Source of the DNA: Parelaphostrongylus tenuis | Taxonomy: Eukaryota > Nematoda > Chromadorea > Rhabditida > Metastrongylidae | DNA: 64,000 nucleotides | Direction of reading: 5' to 3' | NCBI GenBank assembly: GCA_019055375.1 | Contig: JAHQIW010004555.1 | Span: 124,001 to 188,000, forward strand | Part shown: positions 11,301 through 19,929 of the stretch, in pieces | Layout of the letters: each line of letters opens with the position of its first letter | Numbering within the stretch: the first letter of the stretch is position 1 | Notes under the pieces: generated by a model | Told to the model about the DNA's origin: nothing | Seen by the model: the letters and a program-made list of their open reading frames with translations, nothing else | Databases searched by the model: none | Made by a program: the position numbers and the translations under genes

Positions 11301-14300
11301 GGGCCTGCTTGACTGACGAGGCTGTCAAGGCCGAAACACGTATATCGGGCTGTACAAGAGCCCATTAACAGACCACATAACATGCTGGCTCAGATAGTAA
11401 TGATGAGATATATTGAAATTTGGACGTGGTTTTAAGAAAACACTCGAAACCAAAGGTTTAATAAGACGAAAAATGTTGGAAGACCTCAGAAGAAGAAGCA
11501 TGCGAGGGAACGAATCGAGTTATGACGAGTTGTGCAAAATTAAAAACAGAGTAAAACAAGAAGTAGATCATAGGACGTCGATGATATAAGAAGAGTTACC
11601 TTCCACTGATGACTTCGTTGTTGTCACAGCGGCACGAATTTGATCACCAGAAATCTCCGGCAGCTTTGGATATATTGGATTCACATTTTGCACAGGTGTA
11701 TTGTTGAGTGAAGATGGTAATGGCTCTAGAAATCACTACAACAATCGTTATAGAAGCTGTAGAGAAACTAAACAACGTGAAAATCGAGTGCACCTTTGAG
11801 AGCTCTCCTTACATAGAAATTCTACGAAAAGAGAGCGGTATCTGAACGGCTCATAAGTAAATCAATTAACTTAATTTCATACCTTTCTGGATAGCAAGCC
11901 GTTGCAGCGCCTGAACACGTCCATTCTTTGTCGGAGCAGGGTTTACGGGAGGCATTATCACCTGAGAGATAGAGTTCTGAATAGAGAAAAGAGTGAAATT
12001 ACGACTTACAAGGACTGAAAACCTTATCTTAACCCGTTCTCGCCTAGGCTCTCACTACGAGTGGTTTGAAAACTGAAGAATTAGAACACCATGGAGAACG
12101 ATAAGATCTATCACCGCAATGATACACCAATGAGGGTTCCCGATGCCATGTGATTGCTCAAAAACTTTCGAAGGGCTGAATTTTACTTCCCAATTTGTAG
12201 AAAAAGTGAGTAAACTTAGAGCTCGACTTCTAAGAATGCAAGTATTAATAAAATTTAACGAGTTTTTGATCCGTCATGTGATCTGTTCAGTAAATGCTTC
12301 TCGCTTCAACTAATCTTCAAAAGAAGTATTCAGCGCAGTACGATAAGAACTACAGTCTTCATATATTTTGGTGATTTTGTAAAGCCTTGACAAAGTTCAT
12401 GCCAAAACACTGGATCTCGCATCTCACTCTTTCTGAGGAAGTTTGGTAACCACTGCACTCCCGGTGCTCCCCTTGGAAAAGGTGAGACGCTGGGTTTGAT
12501 TCCCACCTCAGCCTTAGAGTCTGCAAACCGCTCATTTCTCGCATATATTGTTTTAACACTCATATCAGTATATCCTCTGATTATTATTTGAGCCAACTTG
12601 TCATATGGTCTGGTAAGGGCTCTTGTACAGCCCGATACACGTGTTTCGTCCTTACAGACTCGTCAGTCGCGCAAAACCCAACGTCTTTCGATCTTTTCTG
12701 CTCTCTTACAGAGAGTTATCTAAGACGAACGTTTTACACTCTATGTCAAGCGAAATTTGCACCTAACACAGAGCGTGTGCGCACTCGATTGCTCTTTGGC
12801 TGTATTTTTATCATATTATACCTTTATCTCGAGTCATCACATCTTCGTTTTTGGCTTACGGAAAATACTGGGAGTCACATCACCGCTGTGAAAGCGCTGA
12901 GATGATCACATCTTTTGAGAGATTCATGGCTATCCTACCTCTTCTCTGGTGTTACCGGCTGCGTGAGCAGCGAGTACACGAGCTGCCGAAGCCGAAGCGA
13001 GGGCATCATCGACGAGAACACGGGCATCCCACGCATCCAACACACTAAATCGATAGCTATTTTGAAGTTCATAATGATTTCGATTCACTTCTACTCTGCT
13101 GACATGTTAGGAAAATCGTCAAGCGTACAAGAATGTAGGAGTGTTGAATGGTGAGTGAAACATTTATTCCCACGAGGGGGTGCTGAACTTGCGTTTCACC
13201 CGTACTCAAGGGCGCGTGCTGCTACTAAATCACCAAAGCCACCACTTTGCTACCAATTTCATCGATATATCCTGGCGTATCTGTCGAGTAAGCACATATC
13301 GGCTATGATATGGTATATCGAAGAAAAAGTGGTAGTAAATCGGTGGCTTCGGTGGTGTAGTGGTAGCGCACGCCCTTGGTAACACTCCCAAATGAGGTCG
13401 GATATTTTGCCCAACACTCGATACTCCTGGATCTATAGTTAAAATACTACAACACTGTTAAATATCATTAAAAATAAAGATTTTAATTGAAAGATTCTTT
13501 CAAACTATCTCACTACATTTGGGAAAATTAAACCTACCTGATCTGGTAATCTTGGAATTCCGACTGCTTGCTTGGGAAATCTTTGCAAGGACTTCCACCA
13601 CCACCACCACCACAAGGTATATCATGTTGTAACGGAGGATATCGAGCTCCGTAGAGCGGTTTCACACTAGATAAATCTTAGTGCTGACGATGATGAAGAT
13701 GAAGACGTGAATTCCAATCAATAAATGACCACCCACAAAGAAAATTCTGTCTAATAACTAAGGAATTCACAGAACTAAAGGCCACCAATCTCCATAGGGC
13801 TGATGGTATATCACGAAAAAGAAAGACGACCCTCTCTACTAGAATCCGTCAATAGATGTGACGGACGAGAATTCGAGAACCAAAAAGAGAACTGATCAAT
13901 ATTCTGCTCTTATTGATTAGCTAGCAATAACTAGATGTAGCACTACAATAATAGAGATTTACAAAAAAAGAACATATTATCATAGCGGCAAAGCCTCAAA
14001 AACCTCACGTTAGCTAATTTAAAGATATAAGAAGTAAAAAAATTACAAAGAAATGTTCAACACGGAGCCGCAATAGCGCAGTGGTTCACACGCGCTCTTC
14101 GAGAAAGGACGAGACGCGCGGGTTCAGTCCTTGCCTGACAAGGTTCTCACAGTGTAGCATATTAGTCACTATTTCTAATTATGTAAGGCATCGATCAATC
14201 CCTGAGGAGTGCCCCGCACATTGAACTCAATTCGTAGCATCGCTGAAGGTGACTGGATGCATATCTGACCTTTACAATGACTTGCTGTGGCCTACCATTT

Positions 14301-14929
14301 GATCATGTCAGTGTTGTTAGCCTCAGAGAACAGGGCTGAGGTACCGATTCGCCGACTCTGGAGGGATGGAAGGCTTGATGAACCTGGGGAGCGAATCGAA
14401 CCGTCGACCATCGATTGAACGACCACATGTGAGCTGCAGAACAGCTCTAACCACTGCGCTACACGCGACGCCCTCTCATACCCTAAAATTTCACAGATAA
14501 GAGCGGTCTGAGCTGGAAAATGATGCTCAATAGTACTTTAAGTACTTTCTGCCAATCGTTCTCGCTAATTTTCAGAGTTTCTATTTGCTGCTAATATTGA
14601 ATAATTCAAAAAAGGAACTCGGGATAATATTCCACTACAAAAAAGCGCTTTTTGAAAAGATCTAACAGCTCCTATCAGGAAAATTTTAGCGTAAATAAAA
14701 AATTTTATCGACTAGAAAATAAAAATAAAAAACGAAAAAGTTAGAAGATGATAAAAGCAGAATATTGATCGCTCACACCGAGGTCATCAACGAAAGATAT
14801 TCGAGTATTCGAGAAGAACGCCTCACGTGGGAAACTGTCTCTCTGATAGCTTCAGGAAAGAAAAATCCCTGGCGAAAAGCAGAAAGACACGTACCTTCCC
14901 GGTGCCGAACCTACCGACCATCGACTCAT
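1677..14929 (-). CDS. TBC1D22: TBC1D22-like Rab GTPase-activating protein gene
   Basis: Twelve exons were assembled by frame and splice phase. Exons 3-12 join without a break into 402 codons plus stop; exons 1-2 add 11 codons, a split Ser and 42 codons. The TBC domain is complete: RPHAW (motif A, RxxxW), IHIDIPR (motif B with the catalytic Arg finger) and SGYVQGIND (motif C with the Gln finger). DNYTFAQPGIQ, FRWMNNLLMRE and RLWDTYL also match the animal TBC1D22A/B family, which stimulates GTP hydrolysis on Rab proteins at Golgi/secretory membranes. The N-terminal PGSVKPLYGARYPP matches the family's conserved N-terminal PGS...YGA..PP motif. Two points are unresolved. Exon 2 ends in phase 2 while exon 3 is open only in phase 0. 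The loop between exons 8 and 9 is about 7 residues shorter than in vertebrates. Introns of 0.1-2.3 kb contain SINEs and foldback elements. Candidate SL trans-splice acceptors precede exons 1 and 3. Confidence 0.93.
2167..2262 (-). CDS. TBC1D22: TBC1D22 exon 11
   Basis: Acceptor CTCTTTTCCAG, donor CAG|GTTTGA, 32 codons. Encodes SEPDGFSQFHSYVCAAF and LRTWSRKLQDERDFQ, colinear with SEP.GFS.FH.YVCAAF in the family. Confidence 0.95.
2336..2463 (-). CDS. TBC1D22: TBC1D22 exon 10
   Basis: Acceptor ATGTATTTCAG, donor TTG|GTTGGT (the only donor that keeps the next exon open). Encodes LHLHLESNGIEYLQFSF, RWMNNLLMREIPLR and IRLWDTYL, the C-terminal half of the TBC fold. Confidence 0.95.
3700..3800. repeat. 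Dispersed repeat fragment
   Basis: The motif GTGAATTCTCCCCA near 3740 recurs near 6401 with similar flanks (GGCTTAGCGG-like and AGACGAGGCTTAATG), both in TBC1D22 introns. It is probably one small repeat family. Confidence 0.3.
4457..4607 (-). CDS. TBC1D22: TBC1D22 exon 9
   Basis: Acceptor GATGTTTCACAG, donor C|GTAAGT. Encodes LTREQCNLVEADSFW, CVSALLDSIHDNYTFAQ and PGIQRKVLQLRHLMSRVD. EADSFW and DNYTFAQPGIQ are hallmark TBC1D22 strings. Phase 0 in, 1 out. Confidence 0.95.
5288..5330. repeat. (TA)n microsatellite
   Basis: About 20 alternating AT units, followed by degenerate TATA-rich sequence to about 5361. It lies in the TBC1D22 intron between exons 8 and 9. Confidence 0.95.
5610..5738 (-). 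CDS. TBC1D22: TBC1D22 exon 8, Gln-finger motif
   Basis: Acceptor CGTTTTACAG, donor GAG|GTCAAT, 43 codons. Encodes MFERILYIWAIRHPGSGY and VQGINDLVTPFFVVF. YxQ is motif C. The exon ends at FIPQDVE, where vertebrates have about seven extra residues before the next conserved block. Confidence 0.95.
5828..5893 (-). CDS. TBC1D22: TBC1D22 exon 7, Arg-finger motif
   Basis: A 66-base exon with acceptor TTTTTTTTCAG and donor GAG|GTACTG. Encodes IHIDIPRMCPLIPLFQQ. IxxDxxR is motif B, whose Arg supplies the catalytic finger. Confidence 0.93.
6834..6962 (-). CDS. TBC1D22: TBC1D22 exon 6
   Basis: Acceptor GGTGTTTAG, donor CAG|GTAGAG, 43 codons in phase 0. Encodes GYLPTNYERREVTLASKR, then EQYWHYVEQYFHLRFDD and DTFRQ, colinear with the GYLP...YF/Y segment of vertebrate TBC1D22. 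Confidence 0.92.
7233..7545 (+). repeat. SINE-A copy (diverged)
   Basis: The head has a tRNA-like A box (GTGTGGCGTAGTGGTTAGAG). The body has the family's GAGTCACTGTGGAGGCCA and AGGATTAATCAG blocks and the tail ends TTTTATCC. It is a member of the window's commonest repeat, inside a TBC1D22 intron. Confidence 0.7.
7985..8185. mobile_element. Foldback MITE, complete copy
   Basis: An imperfect palindrome. The left arm has AAAGCCCGATAGACGTGTTTC and the right arm its complement (GAAACACGTGTATCGGGCT). The arms end with GGCCTGTCAAAG and CTGTTTGACAGACC. There is no coding capacity. Related copies lie at 11.1, 12.6, 25.1 and 35.1 kb. It lies in a TBC1D22 intron. Confidence 0.8.
8740..9150. repeat. 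SINE-B head-to-head pair
   Basis: Two oppositely oriented copies of a tRNA-derived element share ends CCTAAGAGAATTGAGTGGTG / CACTCAATTCTCTTAGG. The minus-strand copy (8836-8907) folds as a full 72-nt cloverleaf. The plus copy has GGTTCGATTCCAGCCTGAGG. The centre is unique-looking (TTTGACAGGTTTGGTCG), and that centre recurs at 39.5 and 39.87 kb. The whole unit could itself move as a foldback. Confidence 0.75.
8836..8907 (-). repeat. tRNA-like head of SINE-B (cloverleaf)
   Basis: The minus strand pairs as a 7-bp acceptor (GCCTCGG/CTGAGGC with one G.T), a 4-bp D stem (GTGC/GCAC), a 5-bp anticodon stem (CGTCC/GGATG, with one G.T) and a 5-bp T stem (GCGGG/CCCGC) with loop TTCGATT. The A box TGGTGCAGTGGTAG resembles tRNA-Gly. 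The anticodon loop CCGGATA lacks U33 and the sequence recurs as a repeat, so I do not call a functional tRNA. Confidence 0.7.
9272..9441 (-). CDS. TBC1D22: TBC1D22 exon 5, TBC motif A
   Basis: Acceptor CTATTTCAG, donor TCA|GTAAGT, phase 1 to 0. Encodes ARFERLRRLFS, the helix before the domain, then CWMGIPHKLRPHAWRLLS, which contains the RxxxW motif A of TBC domains. Confidence 0.93.
10930..11045 (+). repeat. Repeat family with ACCAGTATTCTAC
   Basis: The block GCCTGGAGATCCTTGAAGG, then ACCAGTATTCTACCATACC and AGAAGACAAAA, recurs near 46360-46435. It looks like the tail of another tRNA-derived SINE. Confidence 0.5.
11085..11420. mobile_element. Foldback MITE, long copy
   Basis: The inverted arms contain ATAGTCCGATAAACGTGTTTC and GAAACACGTATATCGGGCTG, with GACAGCCTCGTCAGTCGGGC and its complement inside. 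The arms end near ACCTAAGATATCATT and TAATGATGAGATATATT. Same family as 7985-8185 with a longer spacer. Confidence 0.8.
11600..11725 (-). CDS. TBC1D22: TBC1D22 exon 4
   Basis: Acceptor TTTCTAG|AG, donor G|GTAACT. Phase 1 in and out. Encodes the Pro/Asn-rich linker EPLPSSLNNTPVQNV...IRAAVTTTKSSVE before the TBC domain, likely disordered. Confidence 0.85.
11883..11955 (-). CDS. TBC1D22: TBC1D22 exon 3 / alternative start
   Basis: Encodes MPPVNPAPTKNGRVQALQRL and AIQK, ending G|GTATG in phase 1. Upstream are two 3' splice sites (CTCTATTCAG and TCTCTCAG), 21 and 6 bases before this ATG, both keeping it in frame. This Met may therefore begin a second, trans-spliced isoform; alternatively the exon extends to 11961 or 11976. 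Confidence 0.75.
12405..12575 (+). repeat. SINE-B copy, diverged
   Basis: Contains a degenerate B box (GGGTTTGATTCCCACCTCAG) preceded by GGTGAGACGCT. The A-box side is badly decayed. It sits between TBC1D22 exons 2 and 3. Confidence 0.5.
12576..12830 (+). mobile_element. Foldback MITE, left arm only
   Basis: Holds GCTCTTGTACAGCCCGATAC, ACGTGTTTCGTCC and GACTCGTCAGTCGCGC, matching the left arm of the 11.1-kb copy. No complementary right arm follows. Confidence 0.7.
13145..13440. repeat. SINE-B inverted pair
   Basis: A minus-strand head (TGCGTTTCACCCGTACTC, with ACTAAATCACCAAAGCCACC) and, 100 bases on, a plus-strand head (GGTGGCTTCGGTGGTGTAGT). The arrangement is the same as at 8.74-9.15 kb. 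Confidence 0.6.
13538..13666 (-). CDS. TBC1D22: TBC1D22 exon 2
   Basis: The acceptor is TTTATCTAG and the donor AG|GTAGGT. The exon encodes VKPLYGARYPPLQHDIPC, six glycines, then KDFPSKQSEFQDYQI. The Gly run comes from a (GGT)n tract. YGA..PP is the conserved N-terminal motif of the family. It ends in phase 2, which does not join to exon 3 as written, so a small exon or an alternative promoter may lie between. Confidence 0.8.
14060..14150 (+). repeat. tRNA-like SINE head
   Basis: A box AATAGCGCAGTGGTTCAC and B box GGGTTCAGTCCTTGC, followed by no recognisable body of the other families. It is immediately followed by a SINE-A in the opposite direction. Confidence 0.5.
14180..14478 (-). repeat. 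SINE-A copy
   Basis: Tail first (GGCATCGATCAATCCCTGAG), then GCATATCTGACCTTTACAATG and GGAGGGATGGAAGGCTTGAT. It ends with the complement of the A box (AACCACTGCGCTACACGCG). Confidence 0.8.
14895..14929 (-). CDS. TBC1D22: TBC1D22 exon 1 (start codon)
   Basis: ATG at 14929-14927 opens MSRWSVGSAPG and ends AG|GTACGT in phase 2, completing Ser when joined to exon 2. There is an in-frame TGA five codons upstream of the ATG, which supports this start. The vertebrate homologues have a short basic/aromatic leader ending PGS at the same place. Confidence 0.75.
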
Positions 14930-14970
14930 TGCCAAGAGGCCTCAGACGCAGATTCTACTAAAATTACACA
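14930..14970 (-). promoter_or_regulatory. Possible SL trans-splice acceptor, TBC1D22
   Basis: On the minus strand, GTGTAATTTTAG lies about 25 bases before the start codon. This is a pyrimidine/U-rich 3' splice site with no upstream in-frame exon, consistent with nematode spliced-leader addition. No SL sequence is present, as expected for genomic DNA. Confidence 0.4.
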
Positions 14971-15059
14971 AAATGAAATCTTCAAGAAGAAGAGACTCAG
15001 GGCAGCTCATAAGAGTTTTCCTGAGTAAAAGAAGCCGAGTAAACATGTAGAAACATCTA

Positions 15060-15145
15060 GACGAGCGCTCAATTCAGTTCAAAATCAGATCAGATCAAAA
15101 GCAGATCAAGTGCGGATCGATTCAGATCAATTCGGATCAATAACA
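15060..15145. repeat. GATCA-rich short repeat tract
   Basis: A run of imperfect 8-12-base units built on AGATCA / GGATCAATTC immediately upstream of the TBC1D22 first exon. It may be a decayed microsatellite within the promoter region; no specific factor site is claimed. Confidence 0.45.
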
Positions 15146-15289
15146 GACCTAACGGGACCAGAGGACGATGATGAAGAAGAGGGCGGCAACACGACGACAC
15201 ATCACAGCCTCCCGTCTCGTATTGATCGACCGCGTGTCGCTGTCACGGAATTCCGTGCAGCCTTTGCGAGGTAGGCGGTCCGACAAACG

Positions 15290-16155
15290 GTGGCCACTGG
15301 TGTGACAACTCGTCCTCGCGCTCGCCCCTGTTAATAGTTGACCTGCCGCCGCTCGCGTGACAACTCGTCTGCTCGCGCAGTTTATGACAACTCGGAAATA
15401 CCGATACTTATGACAACTCGTTCCCTCGTGCCTGTCTCTTATGAGGTTTGATCTACCACCACTCTGTTCAGCTCATCCTCTTGCAGTCGCCGTAGTAATA
15501 GTGGATCTATGGCTGGTGATGACAACTCGTCCTCGTAACTACCTCCCGTAACATCTGATTTACCCTCCTGGTACATCTCGGCCTTGCGCTTTTTTTCTCG
15601 TGGTATTTATCTACCGTCACTACCGTGACAAGTCCCCTCGCGCTCACCTGTGCCAGCGATGGATCTATGACTGGTCATGACAACTCGTCTTCGGTTCTGT
15701 TTCTGGTAGCCGGCAGCCCTTTGACCGAGCGCCTCTTGTGTAAAAACTAGTACTCATGCCCGCTTGTGGCAGCACTTGATCTGTCGCCAGTTGTGTGACA
15801 ACTCGTCCCCCTGCTCGTCTTCCCAATAGCGCTTGATCTGTCGTCGCTCGTGAGAACTCGTCCTCGTACCTGTCTCTTGCAGCTTTTGATCTATCGCGCT
15901 CCTGGGACATCTCGTCCTTGCGCCTTTCCTTTCGCGGTATTTGACCTGTCACCACCACCGTGATAACTCGTCCCGTCGCGTTCGCCTATGGAAGTAGTAA
16001 ATCCGTCGCTGGTTATGCTAATTTCTCTTCGCGCCCGCGTCTGTTCGTGTGACAACTCGTTCTCATGCTTGCCTCTGATAGCAGTTGATCTACCGCCCGC
16101 TGTGTGACAACTCGTCCTGGCGTGCTTCTGCCAACAGTTGATCTACAGCGACTTT
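15290..16155. repeat. Degenerate ~55-bp minisatellite, GC-rich
   Basis: At least ten copies of a unit containing GTGACAACTCGTCCTCGCGC followed by a GATCTATCGCC-like block. A second-order period seems present: TCCTGGTACATCTCGGCCTT near 15568 and TCCTGGGACATCTCGTCCTT near 15900 are about 335 bases apart with matching flanks. Base composition is distinctly richer in GC than the flanks. Reading frames through it are not conserved between units, so I do not call it coding. Confidence 0.8.
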
Positions 16156-16559
16156 TAAAAGTAAAATAGAATTAACTCGAGTTGTGCGTATAGAGACATC
16201 TTTCCAAATAAATGGTCCGAATGGCATAACGGTAAAGTAGTGGTTATGATAAAACGGAATTGTGAGAAGGGATCTTTTCTGAAGAAGTGCGAATTGTCGA
16301 TGTGCCATGGGCAGCGCGATAACAACTTACTTTCGTTTACTTTAATTTTCTAGTTATTCAACTCGAAATGACCACATAGAACCTCGTATCTCGAGGACTA
16401 TGGGCTATCGACCTCGGATCGATGAGGCTCTGAAAAAGACGAAGACGAGGAAACGTTGGCCGATTAGGAGTTCTCTGACAACGTCGTGACAACTGGAAAA
16501 CCCTAAGCAAATGTAGTCTGTGAAGACGGTTTAAAGCCTCATCGAGATTGTCACGTCAG

Positions 16560-17205
16560 AGCCATGCGCAGGTTTCGGCGGTATAGCCCGCTTCATCAGT
16601 AGCCCACGGCCCACACTGAACCCCACTTTATAGCAGGGATAGGGAGACGTTGTTAACGGTGATAGCACGTGATAACGCGTTATCACTGATAAGGATGTAA
16701 CATGTTCTGAGCTGTTAGGTCTAGTGCTAAACAGGCACCTGTTTCCTCCTGTTGGGACTCATCAGTATTAACCTCCTTCGGTTCAGCCGATCCCCTGACG
16801 CCAATCAATCCTCTGTAAAGGAATCGACGCCGAGTAAAAATCACCGCAAGTCAGATGATGGAAATACCTGACATTGTAGTGACCGGCTGCAACATGTTAC
16901 ATCCTTATCAAATTATATCATTTTGAGCGGATCCAAAAAAAACCGGTTGAAAGGAGAAGTATGATTTGTCGTAAAAGCTGCTAACTGGACTGCCGGTCAT
17001 CACAATATCAGCTGATTCCATCATCTGACTTGGAGTGATATTTTTTTACTCGGCGTCGGTTCCTTTATAGAGGATTATTTAGCCCTAGAGGATTGCCTGA
17101 ACCGAAGGATTGGGGTGCTGATGAGTTCCAATAAGACGAAACAGGCACCTGTGTACCACTGATTATATCATTTTGAGCGGGTCTATAAAAAATCCGGTTG
17201 AAAGA
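16560..17205. mobile_element. Large imperfect hairpin element
   Basis: Arm 1 at about 16725-16862 and arm 2 at about 17015-17155 are complementary: GACGCCGAGTAAAAA with TTTTTACTCGGCGTC, and CAGGCACCTGTTTC with its partner. An outer inverted block (GATAAGGATGTAACATGTT at about 16688 and AACATGTTACATCCTTATC at 16893) and a direct repeat (TATATCATTTTGAGCGG at 16914 and 17165) are nested with it. No transposase is seen. Confidence 0.75.
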
Positions 17206-17574
17206 AATATGTGTTATCACTATTTTTTTCCATCTATTGATGAATTACGGCTAGCAATGAATAAGTAGAAACCACCTCATCGACTGTTCTCCAAAGCAAA
17301 TACATTATAGGGCTATACTTACTAAACATTCACCACATATAGGTCCAAATGGATGTACTGGCCAAGAAACGTATAGCCTGGCCAAGTGGTGGTGGCTAAG
17401 CTGGCGATGAAGAACAGCCCCTGTGTAGACGTTTTCGTATCAAAATCTCAGTGACGTCATGCAAAATCAAAGCTTTGAGAGACTGAGATCTGTAGGAGAT
17501 CTATGTAAAGCCAAGTTTCGCGTTGCTGAAAACTACAAGTCTCGTAGATATCCACACAATAAATCATAGAGCTG

Positions 17575-17840
17575 CGGACGCTGATCACTTCCTTATGGAT
17601 GTACTCGACTTTGCTGAGCGTCGTTAGAGGGAAATGAAAGCACCTGTGGCCTATACAATGACTAAGTGGCCTACCGTTGGGTCAAGTCAGAGCTGTTAAC
17701 TTTCTTGGAATAGGTCTCGTAGCAAATCGCTGATGGCGGAGAAATGAAAGGCCTGATGAGCGCTCTTTATCGGATCAGATAAACAACCAGGTGTGTAGTC
17801 AATGACAACTTTAATCACTGCGCTACATGGTTCGCTCGTA
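17575..17840 (-). repeat. SINE-A copy, diverged
   Basis: Recognisable by ACAATGACTAAGTGGCCTAC, GGGTCAAGTCAGAGCTGTTA and the terminal A-box complement (ATCACTGCGCTACATGG). The tail is decayed. Confidence 0.65.
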
Positions 17841-18707
17841 AACACTAGACAGTGGAATACATAACAACCAAGAATATCCTGGTTGATCATAAATTTACTC
17901 GAGTTCTTACACAGTTATACCATGGTTAACACTTCGCTGATATGCTACAGTCATAAAGGCATCGATTCTAGTCGTGTGTCACTATTATAATCCTTCTTCT
18001 ATTTCCTCTTTTAAGTGTTACTCTATCCATTCTAACTAGAATAGTCTTAGAATTACTCATGACATCGCTGGAAATTCCATCTTGTTCCATCAATACACAA
18101 CTAGAATCCATGAACTGAATATGATGTTATCACAGAAATGCTGGATATTTCATCGATTCTTGTTCATCGATTAACCCATAACACCCGGCATGAATTGGTC
18201 TCAATACATTGATAGCGATACGACAACCTATCAGCTCATAAGTGTCAAAGACTTCGCTGTTTGAATGGACTTTGATGCCGAGGTTACTAGAAAGTCGATC
18301 TTTCAAATTATCAGCTCATAGTCGGTCTTATCAACATTAAGTGAAAACCGTTGGAATTTACAAATGTGCGAGTTTTTTGATCTACCAAAGTTAAGCTTCG
18401 GCTACTGGAGTCCGTAATACCATTACGGTATCCCATCCAACTAAGTACGATGGTGGTTGGCTACGTGTGCGGTTGCCAGATCGCATTGAAAATTTAGAGA
18501 GTTAAAATTCCAAGAAAATCTATATTCATCTGGCTATAAAGCAACATCACTTTTATATATGTAAGCTCTTGACTTTCAGATCACCCGCATTAGCGTTATG
18601 TGTTGAATTATACTCGTCGTCGTTTCCATCAGGGCTGCTCATGGACAACTCCTGTTGAGCAATATAAAGACTATCACGTTTATAAATTTCTGCCTATATT
18701 TGTCATA

Positions 18708-19017
18708 AAGGATAAAGGATAAAGGTCAAAACTTTCGGCGTTGATCAATCCCTGAGGGATGCGCCATGCATTCGTCTTCAATTTTTAACTTCGTTTGAGG
18801 TGATTGAATACGTATCTGGCCTTCACAATGACTCGCGGTGGCCTCCCGCTGTACCGAGTCAGTGCTGCTTATCCTCTTAGACAAGTTTGAGACCAGTTTG
18901 GTACCAATTTACCGACCCCAAGGGATGGATGGCTTAATGAGCCATGAGCTCGAGATCGAACCATTGACCTCCTATGCGACGCGAAGCACCTTTAACCACT
19001 GTGCCACATGCGCTCAC
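18708..19017 (-). repeat. SINE-A copy, well preserved
   Basis: Begins in a (GGATAAA)n-like tail, then GATCAATCCCTGAGGGATGC, TGACTCGCGGTGGCCTCCCG and GAGATCGAACCATTGACC (B-box complement), and ends at CCACTGTGCCACATGCGC. The open frames across it are repeat-derived. Confidence 0.85.
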
Positions 19018-19779
19018 ATTTGTTTGTACGGCGATAGTGTAAGTATGGGTAGCTCTCCGGCTCTCTGTTTGATTTGCATTCAGCTGGGCTTCCTAAATAA
19101 TCAGGGAGGGTGGGGGAGCTGGACTGAAGGTGTGGATAGGCATTCGGTGCTAGGCTACTAAAACCAAGCATTTGATAACTCATGAATATTCACGAAGAAA
19201 ATTTCGGCACAATGGGCTTTACTGACTCCGTGCAATAGAAGCAAACTCGTACTGAACATCTTGCACAGACAATCTCGATTAAAAAATTTCACTAAAATGA
19301 ACCGGCTAAAACTGAAAGCAGCCACAAAGCCAGTGTTCAAGAATTACCACTCACACGCTATTGTTGTTGATTTCACCAGGTTTCTCTTTGATCTGATCCA
19401 CTTCTGCTTTCGTAAAACAAAGCTGAGAACACGTGAAGATGCTCATTTGTAGCGTATGACGTCTCTCTGAACTGCACTCGATAATCTAGGATTTTCAGAA
19501 AAAAAAATTAAGACATAGTAGAGAAGATACGAGAAAATTTCTTGTACAGAGTATAATTCATATGAGAAAAGTTTGATTAGCAATTCAGTATGGAATATTT
19601 CATTTCGGAAAACGTTTTCTAGTTATTGTTTTATTATCTGTCTTCTTATTAAGAGTGAAGTTCAATGAAGTAGGCAACAATCAATGAATGCGGAATGTCC
19701 GGTACAAGCCGATAGGTTACATCTTTTCTTGAAGGCTTTTCGAATACTCCTGATTCTCTTGAGATTCCCTCAATATCCT

Positions 19780-19925
19780 TAAGAGAATCGAGTGGTAAGC
19801 AAAAAAATTGAGGACGTCCCGGGTATGGATGAGACGCCTGTTCCATTCCCGTCTCTGGCTGTATTTTTGCTCACCATTCAAATCTCTTAGGGATATATAC
19901 GAAACATCAAAACACTACGAAAAAT
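19780..19925 (+). repeat. SINE-B/foldback copy
   Basis: The ends CTTAAGAGAATCGAGTGGTA and CACCATTCAAATCTCTTAGG flank a short core with TGGATGAGACGCCTGTTCCA. The tRNA head is largely deleted. Confidence 0.6.
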
Positions 19926-19929
19926 GCGG

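Noticed and set aside
15665..16308. Coding frames across the minisatellite
   Set aside because: Unit length is not kept as a multiple of three and frames are not conserved between units; proteins are low-complexity artefacts.
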